Shown one piece after another: positions 47,601 through 55,116 of a stretch of DNA of 55,887 nucleotides. The notes beneath the pieces were generated by a model, which ran no database searches, was not told the DNA's origin, and worked only from the letters and a program-made list of their open reading frames with translations. This stretch comes from a virus. The stretch is taken from positions 1-55,887 of IMG/VR virus record IMGVR_UViG_3300017971_000328; one strand, 5' to 3'. The position numbers and the translations under genes are program-made. How positions within the stretch are numbered: the first letter of the stretch is position 1; each line of letters begins with the position of its first letter.

Positions 47601-49723
47601 AGCACCGCTTGAATGCCGCGAAGAAGTTCTGGACTTCCACTCAGGAAGGTAGCCTGCTCTCTGTTCTCTCTAACAGACCCATCTCCTTCCAAGAAAGCTG
47701 CCAAGAAGGCATTCTGAGAAGACGCGTCTGCTTGAAGAATAGACCACGGAACCTCTTTTTCGAGAGACTTCTTCTCCGTGAATCCTAGTTCATTCAACCA
47801 GCAGCATACAGGAAGGCTATCAAATTTAGTGGCGTAGACGTTCTTATGGCATACTGTCTCGACACCATTGATACTTTGAGGGGTACCCTCTTCAAGCATA
47901 AGGTGCCTGGTTCCTGTCAGCCCGAACACCTCAGCGACAAAACCCTCTACTTTATCCAGGAAAGAGAGATCAGAGTTGGAGAACCAGAAGGAGTACTTAT
48001 CACGCCACCCTTCAGCCGTCAGACTGCCCAACACATAGGCGAGCATTGGCGTCATGGCGCGTGGCTTCTGGACCTCTTTGGTTGCTCCATTGGCAATATT
48101 TTGCCGCGCAGAGGCACTAGTCAGAGATGCTCCAGGATGCTTCGTCAAGTAGCCTTTTGTATCCAAACCATGAGCGAGGATATGCGACCCAAGACTCTTG
48201 TATGTTTTTCCACACTCAGCACACGTGACAAAAGAGTCCTCAGTCTTCTTACAGGCATCACTGAGAGAGAATTCCAATGTGGTCTCTCTCACCACCTTAT
48301 TTGTGCTGATACAGAGGAGGTCTCCTTCTTGAAGATCTCTCAGCTCTACGAAGTCTAGGTCGACTCCTCGCAGTACCAACAGGGGATGCGTTGGAGTACC
48401 TGTCAGTTCATTACCACTTTCTGTAAGAATGCGGTATGTTGGAGCTTTCCCGTTGTAGAGCCAAACTTTTGTACTAGCCAGTCCAAAACGAGAGTCTACT
48501 GTAACGCTCAAAGGACGGGGAGTCTTTTCGTCTGGGTTCTTTTCTTTGAGCAACTCGTCTAGACGTACAATCCCCTGTTCCTTCGTTGGAACAAGGGTGT
48601 CTCCGGTCAGACATGAATAGGTGGCGTCACCACTCAAAAATGACTCATTGATTCCAAGAGCTTGCATCTTCGCTTCGGTGATAAATTGCCACTCATCACT
48701 GATTTTTAAGATATCCTGAGCCGAACCACCACCAGCTTCACTGAACTCGATACCCTGTCGGACACCTACGACAGCTCCTACAGGGTCCTCTTCGGCAGCC
48801 AGAAGAGCTTCAACGGCTTCGTTGATCTCGCCTACTGTTGGTTCCCAATCCTCGTTTCCTACCGTGACGGTCCGTACTGCTCCAAGGCGACGACGCACAG
48901 CAGCCTGAGACCCTTGAATGAGACCCTTCTGGTAGGCGATGATATCGAGGATCCTTGTGTAGATGGAGGTCCCTACAGAGTCCGTCGCTGAGGACCTTCT
49001 AGCAATGTAGGAGGTGTTGCGCGGGTCGAGAGGAATCTCCTGTCCTTTAAGGAGATAGGCCAAGAGGTCCTGAGAGAGCTGCTGCTTAGCCGCGATGTCT
49101 CTGGGGTCCTTGCTCCGTGCGAACTGTTTCATCGCGTCTGTAGGCACGAGGTCGAGCTTCGGAGCCAACCCTGGGATAGGGATGGGGCTGATCTTGATAT
49201 AGTCTGGGTCATGGAGAATCATCCGAGACCAGTACCCCTTCGAGGAGTCGAAGAGGAAGTGAGGGATGAACCGACCCAACATGAGAAAATCGAGTGAAAT
49301 GAAAGGAAGCTGCGATTCGAGCTGGATGGCTTCGAGGCAGTCTTCGTAGATTTGGAGAATCTTGGGGTCTTTGACTCCAAGGAGACCGAAGTCAGACCAT
49401 GGCATATCCTTGTAGAGGTCGACAGCGGGTCCTGCCGTAGCATCCTCTACGTAGATTTTCCGCCAAAGCTCGTTCTGCTTCCTGTAATCGTTTGGAATGA
49501 AACGAGAAGTGAGAGTGTCCAGCGTCAGGTCATCATACGTCGGGTTGTAATACGTCCTACCAGGAGACGTCGCTGTCCTCGAATGGGAAGCCGTCTTGTG
49601 TTTTGCCTGGTCAGACAGATGCTGGAAGAAAGCCTGTCTTACATCCTGTGGACCGGGCTGCGCAGACGCAGTCCGAACGCTGTGTTGTCGAGCACGACGA
49701 CGAGACCTAGCTATACTGAACAT
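44624..49723 (-). CDS. Portal protein precursor with in-frame intein
   Basis: 1699-codon frame. Removing residues 371-883 leaves a mature protein of 1186 residues. The N-extein has portal-type features (FDSSKGYWSRMILHDPDYIKISPI, SDEWQFITEAKMQALGINESFLSGDATYS). The C-extein continues directly with TMETLLSVFLERVRAHREFI, the long portal helix. Then follow four helical repeats of about 56 residues (964-1183), an acidic Gly/Glu/Pro linker (about 1184-1330, EGEEGGEEEGDFGELPGFGG), and a C-terminal domain. The portal ring is the DNA channel at one capsid vertex; the gene lies between terminase and protease as expected. The mature length is about twice that of a typical portal, owing to the repeats, acidic linker and C-terminal domain. 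Confidence 0.85.
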   Translation of the reverse strand: MFSIARSRRRARQHSVRTASAQPGPQDVRQAFFQHLSDQAKHKTASHSRTATSPGRTYYNPTYDDLTLDTLTSRFIPNDYRKQNELWRKIYVEDATAGPAVDLYKDMPWSDFGLLGVKDPKILQIYEDCLEAIQLESQLPFISLDFLMLGRFIPHFLFDSSKGYWSRMILHDPDYIKISPIPIPGLAPKLDLVPTDAMKQFARSKDPRDIAAKQQLSQDLLAYLLKGQEIPLDPRNTSYIARRSSATDSVGTSIYTRILDIIAYQKGLIQGSQAAVRRRLGAVRTVTVGNEDWEPTVGEINEAVEALLAAEEDPVGAVVGVRQGIEFSEAGGGSAQDILKISDEWQFITEAKMQALGINESFLSGDATYSCLTGDTLVPTKEQGIVRLDELLKEKNPDEKTPRPLSVTVDSRFGLASTKVWLYNGKAPTYRILTESGNELTGTPTHPLLVLRGVDLDFVELRDLQEGDLLCISTNKVVRETTLEFSLSDACKKTEDSFVTCAECGKTYKSLGSHILAHGLDTKGYLTKHPGASLTSASARQNIANGATKEVQKPRAMTPMLAYVLGSLTAEGWRDKYSFWFSNSDLSFLDKVEGFVAEVFGLTGTRHLMLEEGTPQSINGVETVCHKNVYATKFDSLPVCCWLNELGFTEKKSLEKEVPWSILQADASSQNAFLAAFLEGDGSVRENREQATFLSGSPELLRGIQAVLNAHGYASARRNGRRLTLDRHDSLELYKNLKPYVLTKSIVQGRKLKSRNRFGIPIEPLQEFLKARQTKTNRHGSFYKNDSGEEVCISWHKLGTHPLRDEKRLLYDRDDRGDYTSLLTALHKISPSFTAKLKALFVLRYRFTPVTSIDEAGEHAVYDLSMEDRENRSFVANGLLSSNTMETLLSVFLERVRAHREFITRFFIEDKILKPIAEINNFRRIPEKKLAHRYRIADSTTNEEWMIPTVQFSKNLRPVADREYLEILEMAQERGLPVTLKTWATFAGFDLQDELERLPEDLALRRSLREYQAATDPDYADKIQNITQESGLVVPLRVWANSIGLDIDELALAMEDDVALRRKFRQWALQASPEMPDKIRDAIEQGVPVPIAEVSSAYGLNLDKLLEVKDDDVALRVEIKKWLTAVSPEARDFLEMAQDKGIPVNLEMWAKVLGLDLAQLRTEAPEDIQLRQELTPWRNAAEGEFEGEEGGEEEGDFGELPGFGGAEEGEEEGGMPPELGLPEIPEELPGEGEEPHVLEVEKEDLPELIDKVKETHPDAEIPELPPEVKDELEEGEKVPGAEGAEGAEEEILEEELPPPTPKKRPVRKLTPEQEEKLTKSIRDVLMEALKTHKKAADTAQAATKFYKNGYFSLADTIYKKGVTATSEDVPVDLGYLLDGILPDDVIPPQGYLKSDVLEYKTVDIPMDEWQNLIDKLNQTQARQSGSWGKSLAEFLRTKSPFPTHPQNALTCVSRVRIFVSHKTKYVRIVPELSSDRPDFYTCTYYNVVRLKRPDEIDPKKLLLTDLERSFQMQLLLADPPKEEVPLPDVVPVETPAAPPQPPQVVNINIPEGTSEQVVQIMRSLPIWSRDKKFVDLRQREAEVLVKKVLNARGIGRQGRYAMQMGLLNPKKKQLAQYILARLGLIKDVSLEPDVAADIVNHLTKRVPQAANPEQVNELFMMASMKTDDNQPRRAAPEQNTRNWPMASSQLLTGHIPKSK
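46181..46834 (-). repeat. Four about 56-residue tandem repeats in the portal
   Basis: Each repeat follows the plan E-M-A-Q-x-x-G-(L/I)-P-V-x-L-x-x-W-A-x-x-x-G-L-D-L ... E-D-x-x-L-R-x-x-(L/I)-x-x-W. Copies start near residues 964, 1020, 1076 and 1130. Probable helical bundle added to the portal crown or clip. Confidence 0.7.
47075..48613 (-). mobile_element. Intein with DOD (LAGLIDADG) homing endonuclease and C2H2 finger
   Basis: 513 residues from Cys371 to Asn883 of the portal precursor. Block A begins CLTGDTLVPT. Block B has TPTH (Thr443, His446). Block F is near VTSIDEAGEHAVYDLSMED, and block G is FVANGLLSSN, followed by Thr884 as +1 residue. The penultimate residue is Ser instead of the usual His. 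The endonuclease has two DOD motifs (YVLGSLTAEGW, about 563-573; FLAAFLEGDGSV, about 673-684). A C-x2-C-x9-H-x3-H finger (501, 504, 514, 518) lies between the splicing and nuclease parts. Inserted in the conserved FLSGDATYS portal motif, typical of inteins. Confidence 0.92.
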
Positions 49724-49747
49724 TGGTACCTACTTAAAGCTCAATGT

Positions 49748-50110
49748 TTACGCGATATCAGTCAGCCGACACTGAGCACAATAACGAGCCTTTACGTTGT
49801 TAAGTAACTCGATATTTTGCATCGGGGTCGCGCTCTTGCATCGTGGGCATTGAGCGTCGTGGTCCTCTTTGTTCAAAGACATCGGTACCATGAAAGTGGA
49901 AGCGGTCTTTTCCTTCTCACCTTCGTCAGCTTCAGCCGCTTTGGTCACTGCCGTGCAGATGATCTTCTTCGCCAGCTCTGTGTTATCGATGTTGGTGAGG
50001 TCAAAGTTTGCGTACCGTAGTGCGCTTCTCGCATGACCCTTGTAGAGAGCAGATACGCCTTGCTCCGCAGCAACCTGATTAAAGAGGGTATCAAAGCTTG
50101 TAGCCGTCAT
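49748..50110 (-). CDS. Zinc-ribbon protein between portal and terminase
   Basis: 120 residues. Helical first two-thirds (MTATSFDTLFNQVAAEQGVSALYKGHARSALRYANF), ending in a CPRC...CAQC zinc ribbon (two Cys pairs 21 residues apart). Its place between TerL and portal suggests a packaging or neck-assembly accessory. It stops 24 bp before the portal start. No family recognised. Confidence 0.68.
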   Translation of the reverse strand: MTATSFDTLFNQVAAEQGVSALYKGHARSALRYANFDLTNIDNTELAKKIICTAVTKAAEADEGEKEKTASTFMVPMSLNKEDHDAQCPRCKSATPMQNIELLNNVKARYCAQCRLTDIA

Positions 50111-50119
50111 TGCTCTTAC

Positions 50120-52309
50120 CTACCTGTTGGGAAAGAAATTTGGGTTGTTGACTTTTCGGACGCCTTGTCTTCTACTAGAATTAGTTTGACGAGCATTCCG
50201 AACGACTACACGGTCAGAATTCTTCCGACTGTAGACGCCTCGACTGCCTGCACGTTTCACAGTTGCAATAGCACTTGGTCCCTGATGAAGATTCTTTTGT
50301 CCTGCTGTTCCTGAGTATTCGTACATCTCTCTGTTCGCGAAGATGTAGCGGTCAGCCAAGCAGAGACACCTGAAAATGTCATCTTGGTCATTAGAGGGCT
50401 TCAACACCTTCCTACCTACTTCTTTGACTGTCAAAATTTGACGTAGCAGGTGTGCGTTGGGAACCTTCTGTAGCGCATCAGGATTACCAAGAGGAAGGTC
50501 TTTAAGAGCCTCAGCGATACGTTGTGTCTCTGAAGCATCTTCAAGATTCAGTCTCTTCCGGCGTCGAGCAGCAATCGAATCTACAACTTTCGGTTTCTCC
50601 AGAATCTCCATCTCAGGATAGGGGAAACGCCAGTTGCTCTGCATGACGTGAGCGCGGAAGTTCACGAAGTCCGCCCACTTCAGGGTGTACTTCTCAGCCT
50701 CTACAGCACGCCTCTTGAGTGTGTGCATCCGAAGAGACTGGATAATCTGAGTCGAATTCCAGCGGTCTGTAACTACGTGTATGATCTTCAGATCTTCGCA
50801 GAACCGTTCGATGATATTCTCGTAGACAGAAGGGAAGTGCACAGGCCACTTTCCTGTCAGGTCATCATCTCGGGGGATGATCTCAAAGATGAGGTCACAG
50901 ATGGCGCGGTCGACATCCTTCTCGTAATGGCAAAGCGTACCAGAGAAAGAGCAGTAGGACTCTCCCGCGTCCATCGTGAGAATCCGAGGCGTGTTCTTAT
51001 CTCGGATACAACTCACGAGCCTTCCAGTAACGTAGTAGCCGTCACTGGTGTCATCCTTCTGCGTCTCATACTGCATCGTCCCTGGACCAACGATGGTGTT
51101 GTCCGCGAGCTTCAAGACTGACTGTTCTGAGGAGATGAAGGGGTTATGCGCCATCGGAGGGATAGCACCGTAGTCTCGCAGGTACGTGACGTAGTTCGCA
51201 CGCTTCTCAGAAGCGAGGTCTTCTTCTTTGATTGTGGGGTTGGCTTCCCACGTGGAGACATGATCCCAAACTCTTCGCGGGTCTCTGATGGACTCTTCCA
51301 CCAGACGCATGATCTTGTCCGAAGCGGAGCATGGCGATGAGATATTGATCATGAGACCGTCTGGAATGTTGAAGTTCCCACGACGCCGCTGCTCTTCCGC
51401 TCCTGAGCGAACAGTACGTAGAGACTTGATTAGAGCTTCGTATGTCTCATCCGCGTTCGCCGTGACGCGCTGTGGGTTGTCATCCATGAAGCCAATCTCA
51501 TCGACCCCAGCAATCAACCTCGTGCGACCACGAAGCTTCTTCATGTCAGCAGGAGCGTAGGTGAGATAGATGCGCTTCCCGATGAAGTAGACGAAGGTAT
51601 CACCTTCACGGTACAGCTCCGTACCGAGACGAGCTGCTTTGTCCTCCATGAAGCTGATGTACTCTTGGTACCAAGCGGAGCCGTCCTGCAAATCCTTGAA
51701 GGCTTTCCACAGCGTTTGCTCAGCTTGACCCGCAGTAGTCGCAGTGAAAGTGCCATACAGCGTCTGCTTCGCCGTCAAGAGACCAAAGGTCTTCGCAGGA
51801 GTTGGAAGCTGCAAGAACTTGTGAATATGATAGCTGGTAATCATCCCAGCGCATGCTGTTTTACCAGAGCGCATCCCAGCGCACACGTTGACTTCATTCG
51901 GGAAGTGAAACAGCCCCTCTTTCTCGAATTGGAGCTTGTTCTTTCTGCACTTAGGGCATACGCCGAATTCCAGCGGTTGAACCCTATCCAACAGCTCATC
52001 GAAAGAGGACCCGGCAGGGACGTCCTGTATGTAGTCGTAATCACTACAATGAGGGCAGTAGTCCTCGAAAAGCTGAAGCATCCATTGCATCTGCTTTGGG
52101 AAGGGAGGGTTCTCTGCTGACAGGAATTTGGGCTCAGTGACCCATTCAACAATGTTAGGGCACCACTCAATACCCGATTCGTCAATGGAAAAGACGCTAG
52201 CGTCAAGGTCAGCGTCTATAGCTTGTTGGACCATTGCTTCCGGATCTGGCAAGTCCAGAGACGGAACCGCAGTAGGGTCCTCTAAAATGGTAGGTTTTAC
52301 TTTAGGCAT
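50120..52309 (-). CDS. terL: Terminase large subunit
   Basis: 729 residues. ATPase: Walker A AGMRSGKT at 144-151, Walker B LIAGVDE at 265-271, with coupling motif ISSPCS near 323-328. RNase-H-like nuclease: ILTMDAGES (first Asp about 447), VVTDRWNS and the C-terminal DDIFRCLCLADR. Before the ATPase is an unusual zinc pair (CPHC at 85-88 and CPKC at 118-121). The last 60 residues are basic and Arg-rich (RKNSDRVVVRNARQTNSSRRQGVRK). It is the motor that pumps and cuts DNA into the prohead. A terminator separates it from the small-subunit candidate upstream. Confidence 0.92.
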   Translation of the reverse strand: MPKVKPTILEDPTAVPSLDLPDPEAMVQQAIDADLDASVFSIDESGIEWCPNIVEWVTEPKFLSAENPPFPKQMQWMLQLFEDYCPHCSDYDYIQDVPAGSSFDELLDRVQPLEFGVCPKCRKNKLQFEKEGLFHFPNEVNVCAGMRSGKTACAGMITSYHIHKFLQLPTPAKTFGLLTAKQTLYGTFTATTAGQAEQTLWKAFKDLQDGSAWYQEYISFMEDKAARLGTELYREGDTFVYFIGKRIYLTYAPADMKKLRGRTRLIAGVDEIGFMDDNPQRVTANADETYEALIKSLRTVRSGAEEQRRRGNFNIPDGLMINISSPCSASDKIMRLVEESIRDPRRVWDHVSTWEANPTIKEEDLASEKRANYVTYLRDYGAIPPMAHNPFISSEQSVLKLADNTIVGPGTMQYETQKDDTSDGYYVTGRLVSCIRDKNTPRILTMDAGESYCSFSGTLCHYEKDVDRAICDLIFEIIPRDDDLTGKWPVHFPSVYENIIERFCEDLKIIHVVTDRWNSTQIIQSLRMHTLKRRAVEAEKYTLKWADFVNFRAHVMQSNWRFPYPEMEILEKPKVVDSIAARRRKRLNLEDASETQRIAEALKDLPLGNPDALQKVPNAHLLRQILTVKEVGRKVLKPSNDQDDIFRCLCLADRYIFANREMYEYSGTAGQKNLHQGPSAIATVKRAGSRGVYSRKNSDRVVVRNARQTNSSRRQGVRKVNNPNFFPNR

Positions 52310-52318
52310 AGTTGTCCA

Positions 52319-52340
52319 CTAAAAAGAGGGCATTCCCTCT
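52319..52340 (-). terminator. Intrinsic terminator between TerS-like and TerL
   Basis: On the minus strand AGAGGG-AATG-CCCTCT followed by TTTTTAG: a 6-bp G/C-rich stem, tetraloop and U-tract, in the 66-bp gap between 52376 and 52309. It ends 10 bp before the terminase ATG. Confidence 0.8.
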
Positions 52341-52375
52341 CCTACAAGTAACCGAGGAAGGTTTCAGTGGATTCG

Positions 52376-53026
52376 TTAGTGTAGAGCAGCGTCACTCTTG
52401 TAGGGCTTTTTCTTCTTGGAACCTTCGTCATCCCCGACGACATTGAAGCGCTTCTGAATCTTGATTACAGCTTCTTGTTGGTCCATGGTGAGCCTAGAAC
52501 CAATACGCTTCAGCATGTCGCTGGAGGCATTGCTGACCGCCTTGGAGTGCTCCGCTCCAACTTTAGGAGTCAGGTCTTCCCGGAGACGATGCAGCTCTTC
52601 AGTTACCGTAGTGATGACACGGGAGACAAGAGGTCCAACCACGTCATTCGCTAGCTCACTGGCGAGCTTCTCTGGACTGTCGAGCTGATGGATGTCTTGA
52701 ACAAGTCCACGAAACTGCATCAGAATTTGAGAATACCCTTGGGCATTACTGCCCTTGGAGTCTGCCATGTAGGTGATATGCGCCTCATCTAGCGCTTCTT
52801 TGACTTTCCTGTATACTTCCTGGAGGTCCTCAGACCGATCATTCATACCATCGATCTTGTTCTCGCCAGAGGTGATACACTTGGAGAGATGCTCCATGAT
52901 GAGGTCGTAGGGAATGCTGAACTCGCTCGATATCTCCTCCGCAGATGCACCTTCATCCAGGTAGGCGGATTTGATCGCTTCAAGCGTCTCTGCATCCTTG
53001 TTCAGGCAGACAGGACAGGAGGTCAT
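52376..53026 (-). CDS. Possible terminase small subunit
   Basis: 216 residues. An N-terminal CPVC knuckle with a further Cys/His after the helices, and a helix-turn-helix (EEISSEFSIPYDLIMEHLSK, about 30-50) that could recognise packaging DNA. A central helical oligomerisation region (LQEVYRKVKEALDEAHITYMA, LASELANDVVGPLVSRVITTVTEELHRLREDL) and a basic C-terminus (KKKKPYKSD) follow. This architecture (HTH, coiled helices, basic tail) and its place just upstream of TerL fit a small terminase. An alternative is a transcription regulator. Confidence 0.6.
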   Translation of the reverse strand: MTSCPVCLNKDAETLEAIKSAYLDEGASAEEISSEFSIPYDLIMEHLSKCITSGENKIDGMNDRSEDLQEVYRKVKEALDEAHITYMADSKGSNAQGYSQILMQFRGLVQDIHQLDSPEKLASELANDVVGPLVSRVITTVTEELHRLREDLTPKVGAEHSKAVSNASSDMLKRIGSRLTMDQQEAVIKIQKRFNVVGDDEGSKKKKPYKSDAALH

Positions 53027-53061
53027 AGCACCATTCTCCCAGGTGCTTTCAGCACCAGCTA

Positions 53062-53811
53062 TTACGGTCCGTATACGAGCTTACGAGCGTACTCTTCGCT
53101 GCCGTAGGCTTGAGTGTAGTACTCGTACAGCTTCTGCTTCGTCGCATTGTCCAGCTCAGCGGTTCGCTCTTCAACCGAGATAATCTCAGTCAGAGAAGCT
53201 TTGAGAGCTTCCCCCTGCTTCGGCTGAACGATGATGTCCGTTCCACGAACGTCGGTGACCGTTCCGACGTACAGACGACCATTCGCGTAGCCTTTGACCG
53301 TATCTCCAGCATACACAACCGCAGCCGAGATTTGGGTCTTGGCGAAGCTGGCATTCTTGAGGCTGGACGGTGCGCGATGCTCGTTCAGGATGTCCATGAG
53401 AGTAGCTTCTTGCCTGCGAGCCAGGAAAGTCGTGCCGTTCTCGTCGGTGTCCACATCCCAGAACACGTTCTCTTTGTCTGTGTAGATTGAACCAGTGACT
53501 CGCGTCATGCCATCAGCATCGCCAATCGGTCGACGAGGCGTGAAAGACTTGACGACCAAGCTGAACCCATTGACATCAGGATGTCGAGCAGCACTGCGCG
53601 AAACAGGCTCGACCTTACCCTTGAAGCGCTGAACCACGAATGCTTGAACTTCATCCATAGTCGGCTCTTTCAAAGACGAATGATACCCGAGCAGGATGCG
53701 CGCGGCATTCTTGGAGTCCATGGGCTGAATGTCTGCGAGGTAGAGATCGCCCCTTGGACGCCCAGCAGCAGCTTTTCGCTCTTGGAATTTTTGAAACATA
53801 TCTTGGCTCAT
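53062..53811 (-). CDS. Hypothetical 249-aa protein
   Basis: 249 residues from ATG 53811 (MSQDMFQKFQERKAA). The in-frame sequence before it (DEVLDAQKKGWF) looks coding-like but has no usable start codon after the preceding gene's stop. It contains KSFTPRRPIGDADGMTRVTGSIY, an alpha/beta N-terminal part and an SH3-like set of strands (AGDTVKGYANGRLYVGTVTDVRGTDIIVQPKQGE). C-terminus helical (EYYTQAYGSEEYARK). No family recognised; lies upstream of the terminase pair. Confidence 0.65.
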   Translation of the reverse strand: MSQDMFQKFQERKAAAGRPRGDLYLADIQPMDSKNAARILLGYHSSLKEPTMDEVQAFVVQRFKGKVEPVSRSAARHPDVNGFSLVVKSFTPRRPIGDADGMTRVTGSIYTDKENVFWDVDTDENGTTFLARRQEATLMDILNEHRAPSSLKNASFAKTQISAAVVYAGDTVKGYANGRLYVGTVTDVRGTDIIVQPKQGEALKASLTEIISVEERTAELDNATKQKLYEYYTQAYGSEEYARKLVYGP

Positions 53812-53853
53812 CGTAAACCAACCCTTTTTCTGTGCGTCAAGAACTTCATCTAA

Positions 53854-53862
53854 AGATAACCT
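53854..53862 (-). promoter_or_regulatory. Putative late promoter motif (AGGTTATCT)
   Basis: Minus-strand copy 43-51 bp before the ATG at 53811, directly after the stop of the upstream gene. Confidence 0.45.
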
Positions 53863-53869
53863 TTGCTTT

Positions 53870-54736
53870 TTAAACCAGTTTGTTGAAAGAGAAGAGCGCC
53901 TCGAAGGGCTGAATAGCTTCAGGGAGCTTCTCTCCAGGGAAGGCGGATAAGGCGTTTTTCCCAAGGAATTGGCGGATAAGCTGCTGAATCGCACAGGAAT
54001 CCATGTTCAGTGCCTGCTCCATAGCACTCGCTTTGACAAAGTTGGCCAACGTCCAGGTCAAAATGTCAGCAATGTCCGCATGGAATTTGTGTTCCAGATG
54101 AATCACTGTAGGATTCTTCCGTACTCTACAAGCCAAAGAACAGTAAGCCAACCCAAGCTCTGGGATTCTCAGCACTTCCGTCAGGTCCTCTGGTGTAGGT
54201 CTCTCACAGACACAACACACATACTCCGTCTGAACGAACTCGAAGGTCGCCTGCAAGTCTTGACTGCCGACAGGAAGACCAATTGCCATATGCCTAAGAG
54301 CAGTGATAGCAGATTCCAACAGGCTGTTCGTTTCCGTGACCGTGTAGTCTAAGACCTCCGCAATCTCCCGTGTTGATAGCTCCTCGTTTCCCTCTTGCTC
54401 CTTGTAGTAGCACAGGAGACAATTCTGCGCTGATGTCCTATCTACCCAATAGGGACAACTCCTCAGCAAACAGGGAACGACGACCTCTGTCTTAAGAATA
54501 GAGCAGTAGAAGGGGTCTTCAGGAGGAGCTTTCAAGTTCTCCGGAATCTTGTCCCAGACCGTGCCGAAGTCCAATTCTTGAAGACATAGCTGTGCCGTCT
54601 TCGGGTCTGAAGCAGACACCATTGCAATGACTTCAGCTACTTCATGAGAAATACACGTATCGCACTGCCCCTTACAGTAGCCATGTGCTTTGACACGGCA
54701 CTTTGGCATTTCCTCACTTGTTTGTGTCTTCGCCAT
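53870..54736 (-). CDS. Zinc-rich protein with sigma-region-4-like HTH
   Basis: 288 residues from ATG 54736 (AAAGG 6-7 bases upstream; an ATG five codons earlier lacks such a site). It is cysteine-rich: CRVKAHGYCKGQCDTC at the start, CLLRSCPYW, NCLLCYY, then VCCVCERP...YCSLACR, up to three zinc sites. Between them, ELSTREIAEVLDYTVTETNSLLESAITALRHMA (about 125-157) follows the sigma-70 region 4 helix-turn-helix plan (STxEIAxxLxxT...E..A..LR). Could be an anti-sigma, late transcription co-activator or DNA-binding protein. It overlaps the YkgJ-like gene by 23 bp. Confidence 0.55.
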   Translation of the reverse strand: MAKTQTSEEMPKCRVKAHGYCKGQCDTCISHEVAEVIAMVSASDPKTAQLCLQELDFGTVWDKIPENLKAPPEDPFYCSILKTEVVVPCLLRSCPYWVDRTSAQNCLLCYYKEQEGNEELSTREIAEVLDYTVTETNSLLESAITALRHMAIGLPVGSQDLQATFEFVQTEYVCCVCERPTPEDLTEVLRIPELGLAYCSLACRVRKNPTVIHLEHKFHADIADILTWTLANFVKASAMEQALNMDSCAIQQLIRQFLGKNALSAFPGEKLPEAIQPFEALFSFNKLV

Positions 54737-55106
54737 CCGATGCCTTTTCATCTGGAAGGAGAGTATCGATATTGGGACGTCCTGTCTCGAAACGAGCTAC
54801 GTCGTCAATTCGAGTATCCTTCTCACAGGTATAGGTTCGACAAATCCACGGACGCCTTGCGTAAATACCACAAGACCCATCAGGATTCTGGTATACACAA
54901 GCCCCCTCCTTTGTACGAGCCAGAATAGGATACCCAGGAGCTTCGGTCACAAGGTAGTGCCCGTTTTTCAACTCCTGCTCATTGAGGCCAACATGGAACC
55001 CACAGCACGGTGCTTTGCAGTTCACACAGTTGTACTCTGTGCAATCTCCCTCAACCATGGCTGCGGACATCGCAGCGGACATATACAGGTCTGACCCTTT
55101 AGGCAT
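54714..55106 (-). CDS. YkgJ-type cysteine-cluster protein
   Basis: 130 residues. NCVNCKAPCCGFHVGL at the start, then ACVYQNPDGSCGIYARRPWICRTYTC: the YkgJ/UPF0153 pattern (CxxC..CC, C.yl..dG.C.iY..RP..Cr.y.C), a putative zinc- or iron-chelating domain. Its function in bacteria and phages is unsettled; a redox or metal-storage role is commonly suggested. The basic C-terminal half of the family is replaced by a short acidic tail. Starts 10 bp after the stop of the SbcC-like gene (minus-strand order). Confidence 0.85.
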   Translation of the reverse strand: MPKGSDLYMSAAMSAAMVEGDCTEYNCVNCKAPCCGFHVGLNEQELKNGHYLVTEAPGYPILARTKEGACVYQNPDGSCGIYARRPWICRTYTCEKDTRIDDVARFETGRPNIDTLLPDEKASDGEDTNK

Positions 55107-55116
55107 AGCTTACGCC

